DNA of 64,000 nt from assembly GCA_963377175.1 (NCBI GenBank), contig CAUJNA010000193.1, forward strand, positions 179,501 through 243,500, written 5' to 3'. Below are positions 12,303 through 23,684 of this stretch, one piece after another (the stretch's first letter is position 1; each line of letters opens with the position of its first letter). Made by a program: the position numbers and the translations under genes. The stretch is from Effrenium voratum. Taxonomy: Eukaryota; Sar; Dinophyceae; Suessiales; Symbiodiniaceae. Below the pieces are notes generated by a model. It saw only the letters and a program-made list of their open reading frames with translations. It did not search any database and was not told where the DNA came from.

Positions 12303-12314
12303 CCCCCCCCCCCC
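12303..12314. repeat. Homopolymer C12
   Basis: Twelve consecutive C, then A and four more C, about 30 bases after the polypurine tract. Confidence 0.9.
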
Positions 12315-15300
12315 ACCCCGCTCATCGGTGTTACCTGTATTCAGATGTATTTGACACCATCAGCCTCCATGTCAAAGATCAGAGCACCCATCAGGCTACT
12401 ACAGAAGTTCGCTCTTGCTGTTGGTTGCAGGCAGGGGGCCTTTCACGCAACCCGATTGCAGGAATTCACGCGCAGTGGGCCGCGGCATTCTTTTGCATTG
12501 GCTAGTTTCCTTGAGCCTGCGTGCCGCGTGAAGGTTTTCGACAAGGAGCCGCTTAACCACCACCATGCTGCAACTAGATGAATGGGATGGTAAAGTCATC
12601 GCAAACGCAGTCTGCTGCACATGCTGGGCCTCTTTGGCCCAAATCAGCTCAACCCCCTTTCTTTCGATCAGTTCTGGCAGCAGATAGGCAAATATTGCAA
12701 GTGAAATCGACCCCTGCAAAAGCAATTCAATGGTTCAGTTGCTCGAATATTTGAATTGGAACTTGATTCGACCTTGGCAGTTCAAGGTTGTGGCAAAATA
12801 TAGTCTCCATACTTTGGTCGAGCCACAGTTGGAGGAGCTTCCCGCGCAGGCGAAACCCCGCACTGAATGCGCCGGCTGCATGCAGCTGACATACGACAAC
12901 GCCACGTAGCGGAGATTAAGCATGTATGCTTTTTCAGTGAATGGACCTCCCAGCAAAAAATATGAATCTAGACCCTTCCCCACTGTCAAAAAGTGTGTCA
13001 CGGTTTTCTCAAAGACTTCCTCATTTGCCCAAGAACGAAAACCCAGCGTTGAACAAAATAGCCTGACAGAGCATTCAGTTCTCATGTTCACTCCGGCAGG
13101 ACATGCCTGATAATTGTTTAGGTGGAGCTGCAAGCCTGCGAGGAATCACTTTTTGGTCAACGTTTGGCAACATCTTGCAGCTTCGCCCTTTGCTTCATGA
13201 TGACAGTAGAAAAGATGTCAATCCTCGGCTGAGGGATAAAAACTATCAATTCTGACCAAGCAAGGCCTCGTCCAGAGGTGAAGTGCCAACCAGAGCTACA
13301 AAGGTCAGTCGTTTGTGTCGACCATTTGTGTTTGTGTAGTCGCCGTCTCTGGACTGGGCAGGTACCAAGACTCAAGCGTTGATTTCTATGCGAGGCGTTG
13401 TCCAACTAACAAATGCCGGGCCGGCAGGGGCCCGACAATCGCCACAACGCGGCTTAGAGATCTATTCGGTGTTAGCCTGACTCTGCCGTGGATTTCAACA
13501 AGTGTGGCGATTCTTTCTTGTTCATGGTTGCACATGATGTTTTCACGCATACATCAGCCATTGATGGACGATCCAGTCACGTTTCAGCCAATCGCAATTT
13601 GTGTTTGGAGGTGTTTTCCGGTCCAATTGGCTTTCAAGCCGGCGACATGTTTGTTTGGCGACCCCAAGGAGGGATGCAACGAGGCGTCTGGCTGCGATCG
13701 CAGATATCCAGACAGAATCCAGGTCGTGCAGATAAACATTGCATTGCTTCGACTCGCCTGCAAAAGCATCCCAGACATGGCTTGCCGCTGGCCGGCAAGT
13801 AGAACCGGAGCTTGTGCTGGGCTGGCCTCACAGATGTGTGTCGGCTTGCCACAACCCATCCAAGCTTTGTGCCTCTATTTGAGAAGTGTGGCCTGTCGAT
13901 TCCGAATGTTTTCCTTGCACGCAGATCAACCCTTGCTCAAACAGTCTTGCATGTGAGTCAAGGCTACAGCTGGATGACTAATGGCCAAATCAGCAAATCT
14001 GCATCTATGTTGCTGTCAGTTTTGCAGTTGGAGTTGCCGGTGGCTCAGCATGCCATTGAGCCGCCAGCGCCCAGACTGAACACGCCTTGCAATTCCCCCG
14101 ACTCACGGAGCAGGCCGGCAGGTTGGAACTGGAAGTCGCAGTCAGACTTGCGAAGTTTTCGCTGGAGCCAGGCAACTCCTTATCCTTTTGCCAAGGATGA
14201 GGCAATCAGTCAGTTTCAGCGGAAACAACGCGGCGGTGAGAGCGCAATGGCTCCGCCTGTGAACAGCCTGGCCTAGGCATGCCCGACTGGAGGGTGTGAG
14301 GGCTCAAGGGAAGGAGTTTGGACGCTTGAAGACAGAATGGGAAATGGCTCAACTTTCTGTAGGGCCGAAAAGAATTGGTTGTTGAGCCTCATGGAGTGGG
14401 TGCTTACAGCCCTTTCCGTCCCTTTTCACGCTTTCCAAGCTGAATCCGCGAGGCTGTGAGAGCTGGTGCTCGGGGACTGTGGGTGTGATACTTTGAGGTG
14501 TTGAAACTTTCGAAGTTTTGCCCCTTGCACTCGGCCGGAACCATTGCAAGCGATGAGTTTGGAGGCTTTCACGGTTCTGACATGTGAAGCTCGCTGAGCC
14601 TGGCGAGTGAGAACTCATGCACGTTCTGAATGTGCCGCAAAGCGCGAGTTCACGTTGTCGGGCGGCCATCCGTTCCAGGCGATGTTCCCGGGACGGCCAT
14701 GGAACGCAGGCAGGCCGCAAGCCGCAAGCCGCAAGACGAGAGAATTGGGAGGGGCAGATTCGGAAACGAACAACGAAGATCATATGGTTTGCTGGTCGTC
14801 AAGATACAGGTCCGGGCCAAAATGGCAACTGCCACACCTAGCGCGACAAATGCGCATGTTCTGTATAGGTTACCCATATCATTCCATTCGCTGCATCTCC
14901 ATCCTCAAAGGAATGGCAACTTTGCTTCCAGGGCTGGTCATTTAGTGTGAGGTGTTTCGGGGTGGCGCGGTGCTGGATGGCGGCCAGTCACAGCTTTTTT
15001 GGGGGTCATTTCATGGGGCATGATGGGTGGCTTGCCTTTAGTTTCCATCTAGGAATTAATTACAACAAAACGGGCACCCTCCAACAAATCAAAGGTAATA
15101 TGTAGCAAGAAGAACACAATGACTCCTGGCCCGCTTTGGTTAGGGTTAGGTGCTGCGCATGCCTTCCAGGCAGCATTCACACGTAAGCTTCGCTATCATG
15201 TGTTGGTCTCCAGACTTGCCACAGACATGTAAACGAGGGTGCTCTCCATGGTGTTCCTTGGTTGTTGGGACACTGACCATAGCTCAAAATGCATGAGCAG

Positions 15301-15504
15301 AATGTATCGCACAAGCAGGATTGAAATGGGATGCCCATGATCTTAAAGTGTGTCCGAGCAAGAGAAAAGACAAGGGACTCTCGGAGCTCGAAGACTGTGG
15401 CTGCACGGTTACATGAGCGCAGTCAAACAGTTGGTGGCTCTTTAAGTTCTAAGTTAAGGGTTGATAGGCAGGTTGCGCGGCCTCGTGTTTGCCGCCATGG
15501 CCAG
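12315..15504. other. No supported gene
   Basis: The longest ORF (213 codons, 13315-13956 on +) overlaps ORFs in two other frames and has no domain. A TTAGGGTTAGG motif lies at 15139-15149 and three CCGCAAG-type units near 14712-14735. Confidence 0.4.
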
Positions 15505-15881
15505 GCGGAGCGTCGTATCCCAACTTTTACGGCACATACCCAGCTGCAACGGCAGCGGCTGCAGTGCCCACTGCACCAACTGCACCAACTGCACCAGCTG
15601 CGGCTTATGGCTACCAATACGGGCAGGTGCGGGTGCCCGTGGTGCCGCTGCCGCATTTGCCGGCACCGCTTCTGCACTCAGCACATCTGCCAGGGCTTTC
15701 CGTGCCCGGGCTCAGGCTGCCCATGCACCCTCACCCGGGGCTTGGGCACGTCCCTGGCTTGGCCCAGCACGCGATCCCGGCGCAAGCCACGGCGATCCCG
15801 CAGAACATCCCGCCTCCCAGTGCCAAAGAACGCACCTTCGAGGCCAAAGACGAGCCAGGCGCCCAATGTAGGGTTTCCTGA
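15505..15881 (+). CDS. Pro/Ala/Tyr-rich exon upstream of the array
   Basis: Acceptor AG at 15503-15504, then a frame beginning GASYPNFYGTYPAATAAAAV with three TAP repeats and YGYQYG, followed by a Pro/His/Leu-rich stretch and IPQNIPPPSAKERTFEAKDE, open to TGA at 15879-15881. Low-complexity Pro/Ala/Tyr/Gly segments like this are common flanks of RNA-binding domains. The same sequence, altered and interrupted by an 8-bp minisatellite, recurs in four array spacers. It may be a 5' exon of array copy 1, whose RRM exon starts 325 bases later, or the end of a separate neighbouring gene. I cannot decide from sequence alone. Confidence 0.5.
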
Positions 15882-16048
15882 GCGGTGGTCGCCACTTTGC
15901 TGGTCTTATCTTCCGCACCACAAGGCCAAAGCCCAAAAAGCTTGACGCAGATTTTCGGGCTTCAAACTATGGATGAGATGTCGTAGCTATGTTCACGCAC
16001 ATGCATCTATGTGTATCAAGACATGCACGACACTGGCGGTTTTCGCAG

Positions 16049-16147
16049 GCAAACACAGCTGCGACCAAAGCCAATGGTTATGCCGTGTTCAAGGCACATG
16101 CAACGGCACCATCTAGCCTGAACCTTTGTGCATCTGCCAGAGCATGA
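16049..16147 (+). CDS. Candidate terminal exon just before array copy 1
   Basis: The acceptor TTTTCGCAG ends at 16048. The frame reads ANTAATKANGYAVFKAHATA and continues to TGA at 16145-16147, which lies in sequence shared with the other array spacers. About 95 bases of it (16029-16123) are absent from the other copies. It could end the gene that carries the Pro/Ala-rich exon. Function unknown. Confidence 0.33.
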   Translation, partial: ANTAATKANGYAVFKAHATAPSSLNLCASARA

Positions 16148-16155
16148 GATCGGCT

Positions 16156-16177
16156 GCCTCAGCCATTTCAGTGCAAG
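16156..16177 (+). promoter_or_regulatory. Possible relict spliced-leader sequence upstream of copy 1
   Basis: The stretch CCTCAGCCATTTCAGTGCAAG matches the known 22-base dinoflagellate spliced leader at about 16 positions, including the AGCCATTT core and the final CAAG. Equivalent positions in the other copies start near 20036, 23633, 27100 and 31111. A match of this level is expected by chance a few times in 64 kb, so only its position 29-50 bases before the start codon gives it weight. Confidence 0.3.
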
Positions 16178-16205
16178 CACAAAACGCGTTTCTTGCTTCC
16201 GAGTC

Positions 16206-18317
16206 ATGGCAGTCTTCGTGAACGGCTTTGACTTCGACACGCCTGAGAGCACACTGCACTCCCATTTTTCCTCGGTGGGGTCTATCAAGGACGTGCGTTT
16301 CCTTGGCAAGGGCAGTGCAGTGGTGGAGTATGATAGCTTTGACGATGCCGAACGAGCGGTTGAGGAACTCAACAACTCGACCATGGAAGGCAACCGACGA
16401 TATGTGACCGTGAGGCTTGACGGCAAGGGCAAAGGTAAGGGCAAGGAGAACGGAAAGGGAAAGGACTACGGCAAGGGAAAGGACTACGGCAAGTACGGCA
16501 AGGGCCAGGAGATCGGCAAAGGCAGTTCTGACAAGGGCAAGTCCCGCCAGGACATGGATGGAAAAGTAAGGAGCCAGTTCACACGGTTAACACAGTTTGA
16601 AACTCCCCTGTGCTCTTTGCCACAAACGCCAGAAGAGAAAGCTTGAGAAAGCGGTCGCCCACGCAAACAGCACGCTTTCCGGAGCGGCTTTCCGAAAAAA
16701 ATACCGGGCCAAATTTCGGGGAAATTTGGGGACCTGTCCGAGTCGAAATTTCTCGAAAATTTCGTGCCGGGTGTCTCCGTATCCTTGCCTCTCTCTGTGT
16801 CTCCCAGTCTGTTTCCGTGTGTCCCAATCTGTTTCCGTGTGTCCGTATCTTCGAGGAGCCCGCCTACTTCGACGGCGAGTTGCTGAGCGGAACCGTGGCC
16901 AAGTTCATGGATGAGCAGGGCTTCGGCGTCCTGGCTCGATTTCTGTCACCCTCCATGCCAGTGCAACATCGCCATGGGGACATGATTTGCAAAGGGGGCC
17001 CTGCCCACTTCCAGGTTCATTGGTGGAAAGGCAGCCCTGAAATGTCAATCACTCCTACCCAGATTTTAGCCCTCATGTTGTTTGAACGTGTAGGATTACG
17101 TAGTATGTCATGTGACCGTTTGGGCGAGTGTGCCTTCTCCAATTGAACTTCAGCGCGTTGCGTTGGCCATTGAAGCGAACCTGCAGGAACAGGTTGCATT
17201 TTGAAGGTCGATTCTTGCGTGATGAGGTTCATGGAGCTACTTTCCATTTCACTGAGATGTGCATTCACACAATCTTGAGGGTGTTTTGACATAGGGGGTG
17301 ATCCAGAAATCCCATGTTGCATTTTTGAACGGGGCCTAGATAAAATGTGTCCATGAAGTGTGTTCATCATGTGTCCCGTGCTTAGGACACACGACTTTAT
17401 TGCAAAGGATCCGGCAAATGTTTCCTGAGCCGTGTTTCCTGCAGCCTTCAGAGGCCCCACTGCAACTGGGGCATGGGTCAAATTAGTGGGGCTATGAAGC
17501 GAACTGCTGCCACCATCAACCATTTGGGGCACCGACCATTGGAAGGACTGTGCAGATGTTGGAGACAACATCATGGCCTCACGATGTCCCACGATTCAGC
17601 CCGCAACTGTGTTCCCCATCGTCCACTGGCAAACCAAAGCACTTCAAGATACTTCAAGGCTGTTTAGTCCAGGCAACACGCCCCTTTGATAGGCGCGAAG
17701 ACCCTCTGGAACCGGCCCAAAGCTTCCGCAGGGTTCATCTCGCCGGACAATGGCAACCAAGACGTCTACGTGCACTTCACCGCCATCACGGGCTCTGGCT
17801 ATCGCAGCTCGGCGCATTTGAAGACCTTTCGACGCACCCCTCAAACTGACCCTTCCGTGCTATCTTGGGGCCAGAATGGAGGGCAATGGTTAAGTATGGG
17901 CCGCCAATTTTGAGTTGCTCTATCGGCGACTTGGGGCATCAGAGCCATCCGAAAAGCGACCTATGCAAACGGGCCTGTTGTCTTCGCTGCAAGGCACCTC
18001 GGAGACTGCTTTCGCTGAGCCCAGAAGTAGTGTAGGAATTCCCTGGACTGCCATTCTCGAGTACGTTGGACTCCATTGGAGGTTTCTTCATGGTTGGTAG
18101 AGGATCAGCGGGGAATTGCCCCTAAACCGCTTGTTTGTTCACCCCAATCAAGTTTTATGGTGTCTGTTTGGTTGAATACACGGGTGGATCGGTACCTAAT
18201 GCATCCGCGATTTGAGGCACACTCAGAGCTGGGCAGGCTGTGAGCTACGGCCTGGGAGCGGATGCCAAAGGCAAAGGCAAGGGCAAGGGCAAGGCGGTCT
18301 ACGTTGAGCCTCACTGA
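16206..18317 (+). CDS. RRM + cold-shock domain RNA-binding protein, array copy 1
   Basis: Exons 16206-16565, 16856-16925, 17732-17806 and 18217-18317 join in phase to 201 residues. Residues 1-75 form an RRM: RNP2 is VFVNGF (3-8) and RNP1 is KGSAVVEY (35-42), lacking the usual aromatics at RNP1 positions 3 and 5. Residues 76-120 are a Gly-Lys linker. Residues about 131-198 form a cold-shock domain with GFGFI (142-146) and VYVHF (155-159); the usual Trp of the KWF motif is Phe here. A Gly-Lys run (186-194) is inserted before the last strand. The likely role is binding single-stranded RNA or DNA. Intron 1 has a GT donor; introns 2 and 3 have GC donors (GCGTCC, GCTCGG). Intron 1 is 290 bases, enlarged by an insertion. 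A pyrimidine-rich stretch and AG lie 2 bases before the ATG, a plausible trans-splice acceptor. Confidence 0.87.
16669..16850. mobile_element. Copy-specific insertion in intron 1 of array copy 1
   Basis: About 180 bases between the shared sequences CAGCACG and TCGAGGAGCC, absent from copies 2-5. It contains AAATTTCGGGG-type units, a palindrome around CGAAATTTCTCG, and two copies of a ~19-base TCTGTTTCCGTGTGTCC unit. No clear terminal repeats or target duplication, so an insertion or local expansion are both possible. Confidence 0.5.
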
Positions 18318-20087
18318 GCTCCGTTCGCAGACGTGCTGTGTTAATGTCCCACGGTTGTCCGAGAGATTTTGTTGGCAACATATCTTATAGAAGAGCAGAT
18401 TTGTGCCTGTTCAACTTCTTAAACTTCAGGATGCATTGTGGTTTGCTTGTGACAATACAAAGAAGGGAGCAAGCACTAGCATGGCTGCCTTGATGTTGAG
18501 GGGTGATAAGGAATGCGAATTCATCACATTTTTGAGGCAGCATGAGTCAACACGTGCTGTACAGCGTTTTTGCTGTGATTTGCGTAGTTGTGCAGCAGAT
18601 GAAGTGGAGTTGCCAGATGAGCCGGGTTTTGTTCTGTGCGCACACGTGAGTCGTTTGCTCGATGTTCTATCGGCATGTATGGCAATTCTGGCTCCTTCAA
18701 ATTGCATGCCTTTACTTTGAACCACTTCCCAATGTGAGAGAGTACCCTCAGCATGTTTGCTGGCATTTATTGGGAAGCGGCAAAGAGCGTCAAGGTTGCG
18801 TCAAGGCTCGCTGACGTGAAGAAATGAAGACGACTAGGAAGTCATCAATCACAATAGCCAGACACCCGAGCTGGACGTGAGTGTTGGAATTTCATCCGCA
18901 AAACACTCGAAGCTCCCAAAATAGTGGGGGCTGCTTCCGTGTTGTCCTGCTTCCTATCAAACATGGCAGGTCACGATTGCTCAAATTGAAGGACGTTGAG
19001 AGAACCGGATAGCAACGGCGCGATGCAGAGACAGCGCAGAATTTCCAGGTTTAGTACTGTTGCCCACTCGCTGGTTTGCACGGAGCCCGAAAAAGGTCAA
19101 CTTGCTCAATTCATCTCAATTCTTAGTCATCAAGCCCAGAGTACTTTGCAGGTGCCAGTGAGCCTTGATGCTGAGGGGTGATAAGGAATAGGAATTCGTC
19201 ACGTTTTTGAGGCAGCATGAGTCAGCAAGTGCTGTACAGAGGTTTGGCTGTGCTTTGCGCAGTTTTTGCAGAGGCGGAGTCCGGTGCCAGCTCCAGTTCC
19301 CACTGCACCGACTGCACCGTGCTACCAAGATGGGTGGGTTGGCAGGTTGGCAGGTTGGCAGGTCGGCAGGTCGGCAGGTTGGCAGGTTGGCAGGTTGGCA
19401 GGTTGGCAGGTTGGCAGGTTGGCAGGTGCATGTGCCCCAGGTGGTGACGCCACATTGGCCGGCACCTGCCGAACGCTTCCAGGATACCCTGGGCTCCCCG
19501 AGCACCCCGGGCTCCCCGGGCCCCAGGCTTTCCGGGCTCCCCGAGCACCCGGCGCACGTCCCCCACGCCACCGGTGAACATTCCGGTGCCAGGCCAAAGA
19601 ACGCGTCGAGGCTTTCGAAACGACAGCGGCGAATGGGCTGGTTCAGTGTCAGCGTTGGGAAGTGTTGGTGCACAGGTATTGCCATCCGCATGGGAGCAGT
19701 ATGCTGATCTTATTTTGACTTGTGCACCACAGTGCCCACGATCGAAAAGCTCGGAACGGGAGGCAACTCTGCCAGAGTTGCTTGCCACATGGATTTATAT
19801 CCTATTATGGAAATGCCGTCTGCGAGTGGAAAAAGGCGCCTTTGGGGTGTTGCTGCGTTTCTTCCCGACTTGCGACTGTGGGGAGAATTCTTGCAGTCCC
19901 GTCATTTTATTATGGCATACATGGCTAAATGTACTTGCACAGATAGATATGAAAAGCAAACCAACATGTATCTATGTGTATCAAGACATACATGCACGCC
20001 ACCTTTGTGCATCTAGCGGAGCATGAGATCGGCTGCCTCAGCCATTTCAGTGCAAGCACAAAACGCGTTTCTTGCAGCATCCCAGTC
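18318..20087 (+). repeat. Array spacer 1
   Basis: Non-coding spacer between copies 1 and 2. It holds a block at about 18495-18615 (GAGGGGTGATAAGGAATGCG onward) that recurs diverged at 19168-19290, then the 8-bp minisatellite, then GC-rich sequence related to the 15.5-15.9 kb exon. ORFs rich in GRLAGWQV or PTCQPANL here are translations of the minisatellite. Confidence 0.8.
19338..19425 (+). repeat. 8-bp minisatellite, 11 units (spacer 1)
   Basis: Eleven units of GTTGGCAG, two of them (units 4 and 5) with C in place of the second T. Flanks GATGGGTG and GTGCATGTGCC are the same in all four arrays of this repeat. Confidence 0.95.
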
Positions 20088-21898
20088 ATGGCAGTCTTCG
20101 TGAACGGCTTTGACTTCGACACGCCTGAGAGCACACTGCACTCCCATTTTTCCTCGGTAGGATCTATCAAGGACGTGCGTTTCCTTGGCAAGGGCAGTGC
20201 GGTGGTGGAGTATGATAGCATTGACGATGCCGAACAAGCGGTTGAGGAACTCAACAACTCGACCATGGAAGGCAACCGACGATATGTGACCGTGAGGCTT
20301 GACGGCAAGGGCAAAGGCAAGGGCAAGGAGAACGGAAAGGGAAAGGACTACGGCAAGGGAAAGGACTTTGGCAAGTACGGCAAGGGCCAGGAGATCGGCA
20401 AAGGCAGGTCTGACAAGGGCAAGTCCAGCAAGAGCCAGGACATGGATGGAAAAGTAAGGTGCCGGTTCGCACGGTTAACACAGTTTGAAACTCCCCTGTG
20501 CTCGGCTGTCCCCGAGTTTGCCCCAAACACCAGAAGAGAAAGCTTGAGAAAGCGGTCGCCCACGCAAGCAGCACGCCAACTCGAGGAGCCCGCCTACTTC
20601 GACGGCGAGTTGCTGAGCGGAACCGTGGCCAAGTTCATGGATGAGCAGGGCTTCGGCGTCCTGGCTCGATTTCTGTCACCCTATGCCAGTGGAACATCGC
20701 CATGGGGGCATGATTTGCAAAGGGGGCCCTGCCCACTTCCAGGTTCATTGGTGGAAAGGCAGCCCTGAAATGTCAATCACTCCTACCCAGATTTTAGCCC
20801 TCATGTTGTTTGAACGTGTAGGATTACGTAGTATGTGATGTGACCGTTTGGGCGAGTGTGCCTTCTCCAATTGAACTTCAGCGCGTTGCGTTGGCCATTG
20901 AAGCGAACCTGCAGGAACAGGTTGCATTTTGAAGGTCGATTCTTGCGTGATGAGGTTCATGGAGCTACTTTCCATTTCACTGAGATGTGCATTCACACAA
21001 TCTTGAGGGTGTTTTGACATAGGGGGTGATCCAGAAATCCCATGTTGCATTTTTGAACGGGGCCTGGATAAAATGTGTCCATGAAGTGTGTTCATCATGT
21101 GTCCCGTGCTTAGGACACACGACTTTATTGCAAAGGATCCGGCAAATGTTTCCTGAGCCGTGTTTCCTGCAGCCTTCAGAGGCCCCACTGCAACTGGGGC
21201 ATGGGTCAAATTAGTGGGACGATGAAGCGAACTGCTGCCACCATCAACCATTTGGGGCACCGACCATTGGAAGGACTGTGCAGATGTTGGAGACAACATC
21301 ATGGCCTCACGATGTCCCACGATTCAGCCCGCAACTGTGTTCCCCATCGTCCACTGGCAAACCAAAGCACTTCAAGATACTTCAAGGCTGTTTAGTCCAG
21401 GCAACACGCCCCTTTGATAGGCGCGAAGACCCTCTGGAACCGGCCCAAAGCTTCCGCAGGGTTCATCTCGCCGGACAATGGCAACCAAGACGTCTACGTT
21501 CACTTCACCGCCATCGCGGGCTCTGGCTATCGCAGCTCGGCGCATTGGGCGACCTTTCGACGCACCCCTCAAACTGACCCTTTTGCTAAGCAGTGGCTGC
21601 CCGGTCATTGAACTAGGAGTTCCTTGGACTGCCATTCTCGAGTACGCTGGACTCCATTGGAGGTTTCTTCATGGTTGGTAGAGGATCAGCGGGGAATTGC
21701 CCCTAAACCGCTTGTTTGTTCACCCCAATCAAGCTTTATGGTGTCCGTTTGGTTGAATACACGGGTGGATCGGTACCTAATGCATCCGCGATTTGAGGCA
21801 CGCTCAGAGCTGGGCAGGCTGTGAGCTACGGCATGGGAGCGGATGCCAAAGGCAAAGGCAAGGGCAAGGGCAAGGCCGTCTACGTTGAGCCTCACTGA
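20088..21898 (+). CDS. RRM + cold-shock domain RNA-binding protein, array copy 2
   Basis: Exons 20088-20453, 20586-20655, 21460-21534 and 21798-21898 encode 203 residues. Relative to copy 1 the linker reads SSKSQD instead of SRQD (two residues more) and the cold-shock loop has Ala instead of Thr after VHFTAI. Intron 1 is 132 bases, a multiple of three with no stop, so an unspliced message would still encode both domains joined by 44 extra residues. Introns 2 and 3 (804 and 263 bases) keep the GC donors. A synonymous ACA-to-ACG change in exon 4 supports coding constraint. Confidence 0.87.
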
Positions 21899-23684
21899 GC
21901 TCCGTTCGCAGACGTGCTGTGTTAATGTCCCACGGTTGTCCGAGAGATTTTGTTGGCAACATATCTTATAGAAGAGCAGATTTGTGCCTGTTCAACTGCT
22001 TAAACTTCAGGATGCATTGTGGTTTGCTTGTGACAATACAAAGAAGGGAGCAAGCACTAGCATGGCTGCCTTGATGTTGAGGGGTGATAAGGAATGCGAA
22101 TTCATCACATTTTTGAGGCAGCATGAGTCAACACGTGCTGTACAGCGTGTTTGCTGTGATTTGCGTAGTTGTGCAGCAGATGAAATGGAGTTGCCAAATG
22201 AGCCGTTTTTGTTTTTTTTGTTCTGTGCGTGCACGTGAGTCGTTTGCTCGATGTTCTATCGGCATGTATGGCAATTCTGGCTCCTTCAAATTGCATGCCT
22301 TTACTTTGAACCACTTCCCAATGTGAGAGAGTACCCTCAGCATGTTTGCTGGCATTTATTGGGAAGCGGCAAAGAGCGTCAAGGTTGCGTCAAGGCTCGC
22401 TGACGTGAAGAAATGAAGACGACTAGGAAGTCATCAATCACAATAGCCAGACACCCGAGCTGGACGTGAGGGTTGGAATTTCATCCGCAAAACACTCGAA
22501 GCTCCCAAAATAGTGGGGGCTGCTTCCGTGTTGTCCTGCTTCCTGTCAAACACGGCAGGTCACGATTGCTCAAATTGAAGGATGTTGAGAGAACCGGATA
22601 GCAACGGCGCGATGCAGAGACAGCGCAGATTTTCCAGGTTTAGTACTGTTGCCCACTCGCTGGTTTGCACGGAGCCCGAAAAAGGTCAACTTGCTCAATT
22701 CATCTCAATTCTTAGTCATCAAGCCCAGAGTACTTTGCAGGTGCCAGTGAGCCTTGATGCTGAGGGGTGATAAGGAATAGGAATTCGTCACGTTTTTGAG
22801 GCAGCATGAGTCAGCAAGTGCTGTACAGAGGTTTGGCTGTGGTTTTCGCAGTTTTTGCAGAGGCGGAGTCCGGTGCCAGCTCCAGTTCCCACTGCACCGA
22901 CTGCACCGTGCTACCAAGATGGGTGGGTTGGCAGGTTGGCAGGTCGGCAGGTTGGCAGGTTGGCAGGTTGGCAGGTTGGCAGGTTGGCAGGTTGGCAGGT
23001 TGGCAGGTTGGCAGGTTGGCAGGTGCATGTGCCCCAGGTGGTGACGCCACATTGGCCGGCACCTGCCGCACGCTTCCAGGATACCCTGGGCTCCCCGAGC
23101 ACCCCGGGCTCCCCGGGCCCCAGGCTTTCCGGGCTCCCCGAGCACCCGGCGCACGTCCCCCACGCCACCGGTGAACATTCCGGTGCCAGGCCAAAGAACG
23201 CGTCGAGGCTTTCGAAACGACAGCGGCGAATGGGCTGGTTCAGTGTCAGCGTTGGGAAGTGTTGGTGCACAGGTATTGCCATCCGCATGGGAGCAGTATG
23301 CTGATCTTATTTTGACTCGTGCACCACAGTGCCCACGATCGAAAAGCTCGGAACGGGAGGCAACTCTGCCAGAGTTGCTTGCCACATGGATTTATATCCT
23401 ATTATGGAAATGCCGTCTGCGAGTGGAAAAAGGCGCCTTTGGGGTGTTGCTGCGTTTCTTCCCGACTTGCGACTGTGGGGAGAATTCTTGCAGTCCCGTC
23501 ATTTTATTATGGCATACATGGCTAAATGTACTTGCACAGATAGATATGAAAAGCACACCAACATGTATCTATCTGGATCAAGACATACACGTACGCCACC
23601 TTTGTGCATCTAGCGGAGCATGAGATCGGCTGCCTCAGCCATTTCAGTGCAAGCACAAAACGCGTTTCTTACAGCATCCCAGTC
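21899..23684 (+). repeat. Array spacer 2
   Basis: Same layout as spacer 1: duplicated GAGGGGTGATAAGG block, minisatellite, GC-rich exon-like remnant, then AT-richer DNA before the next RRM exon. Differences from spacer 1 are mostly point changes and minisatellite length. Confidence 0.8.
22927..23022 (+). repeat. 8-bp minisatellite, 12 units (spacer 2)
   Basis: Twelve units of GTTGGCAG; unit 3 is GTCGGCAG. At 96 bases it is a multiple of three, so the flanking exon-like frame (VPTAPTAP before, QVHVPQVV after) stays continuous. Confidence 0.95.

Noticed and set aside
13315..13956. 213-codon + ORF
   Set aside because: Two other frames and the minus strand are also open here, with no domain or splice support.
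14812..14835. Minus-strand GCCATTTTGGC resembling the spliced-leader core
   Set aside because: Only the palindromic core matches; neighbouring bases do not, and no minus-strand gene follows.
19338..19425. Regular short repeats, checked as a CRISPR array
   Set aside because: Units of 8 bases are directly adjacent with no spacers, in eukaryotic context.
20088..20768. A single 264-codon reading frame in copies 2-4 taken as an unspliced gene
   Set aside because: The frame after GFG (LARFLSPY...) does not continue the cold-shock domain. The GC-donor splice to the downstream exon does, and copies 1 and 5 have stops in intron 1.
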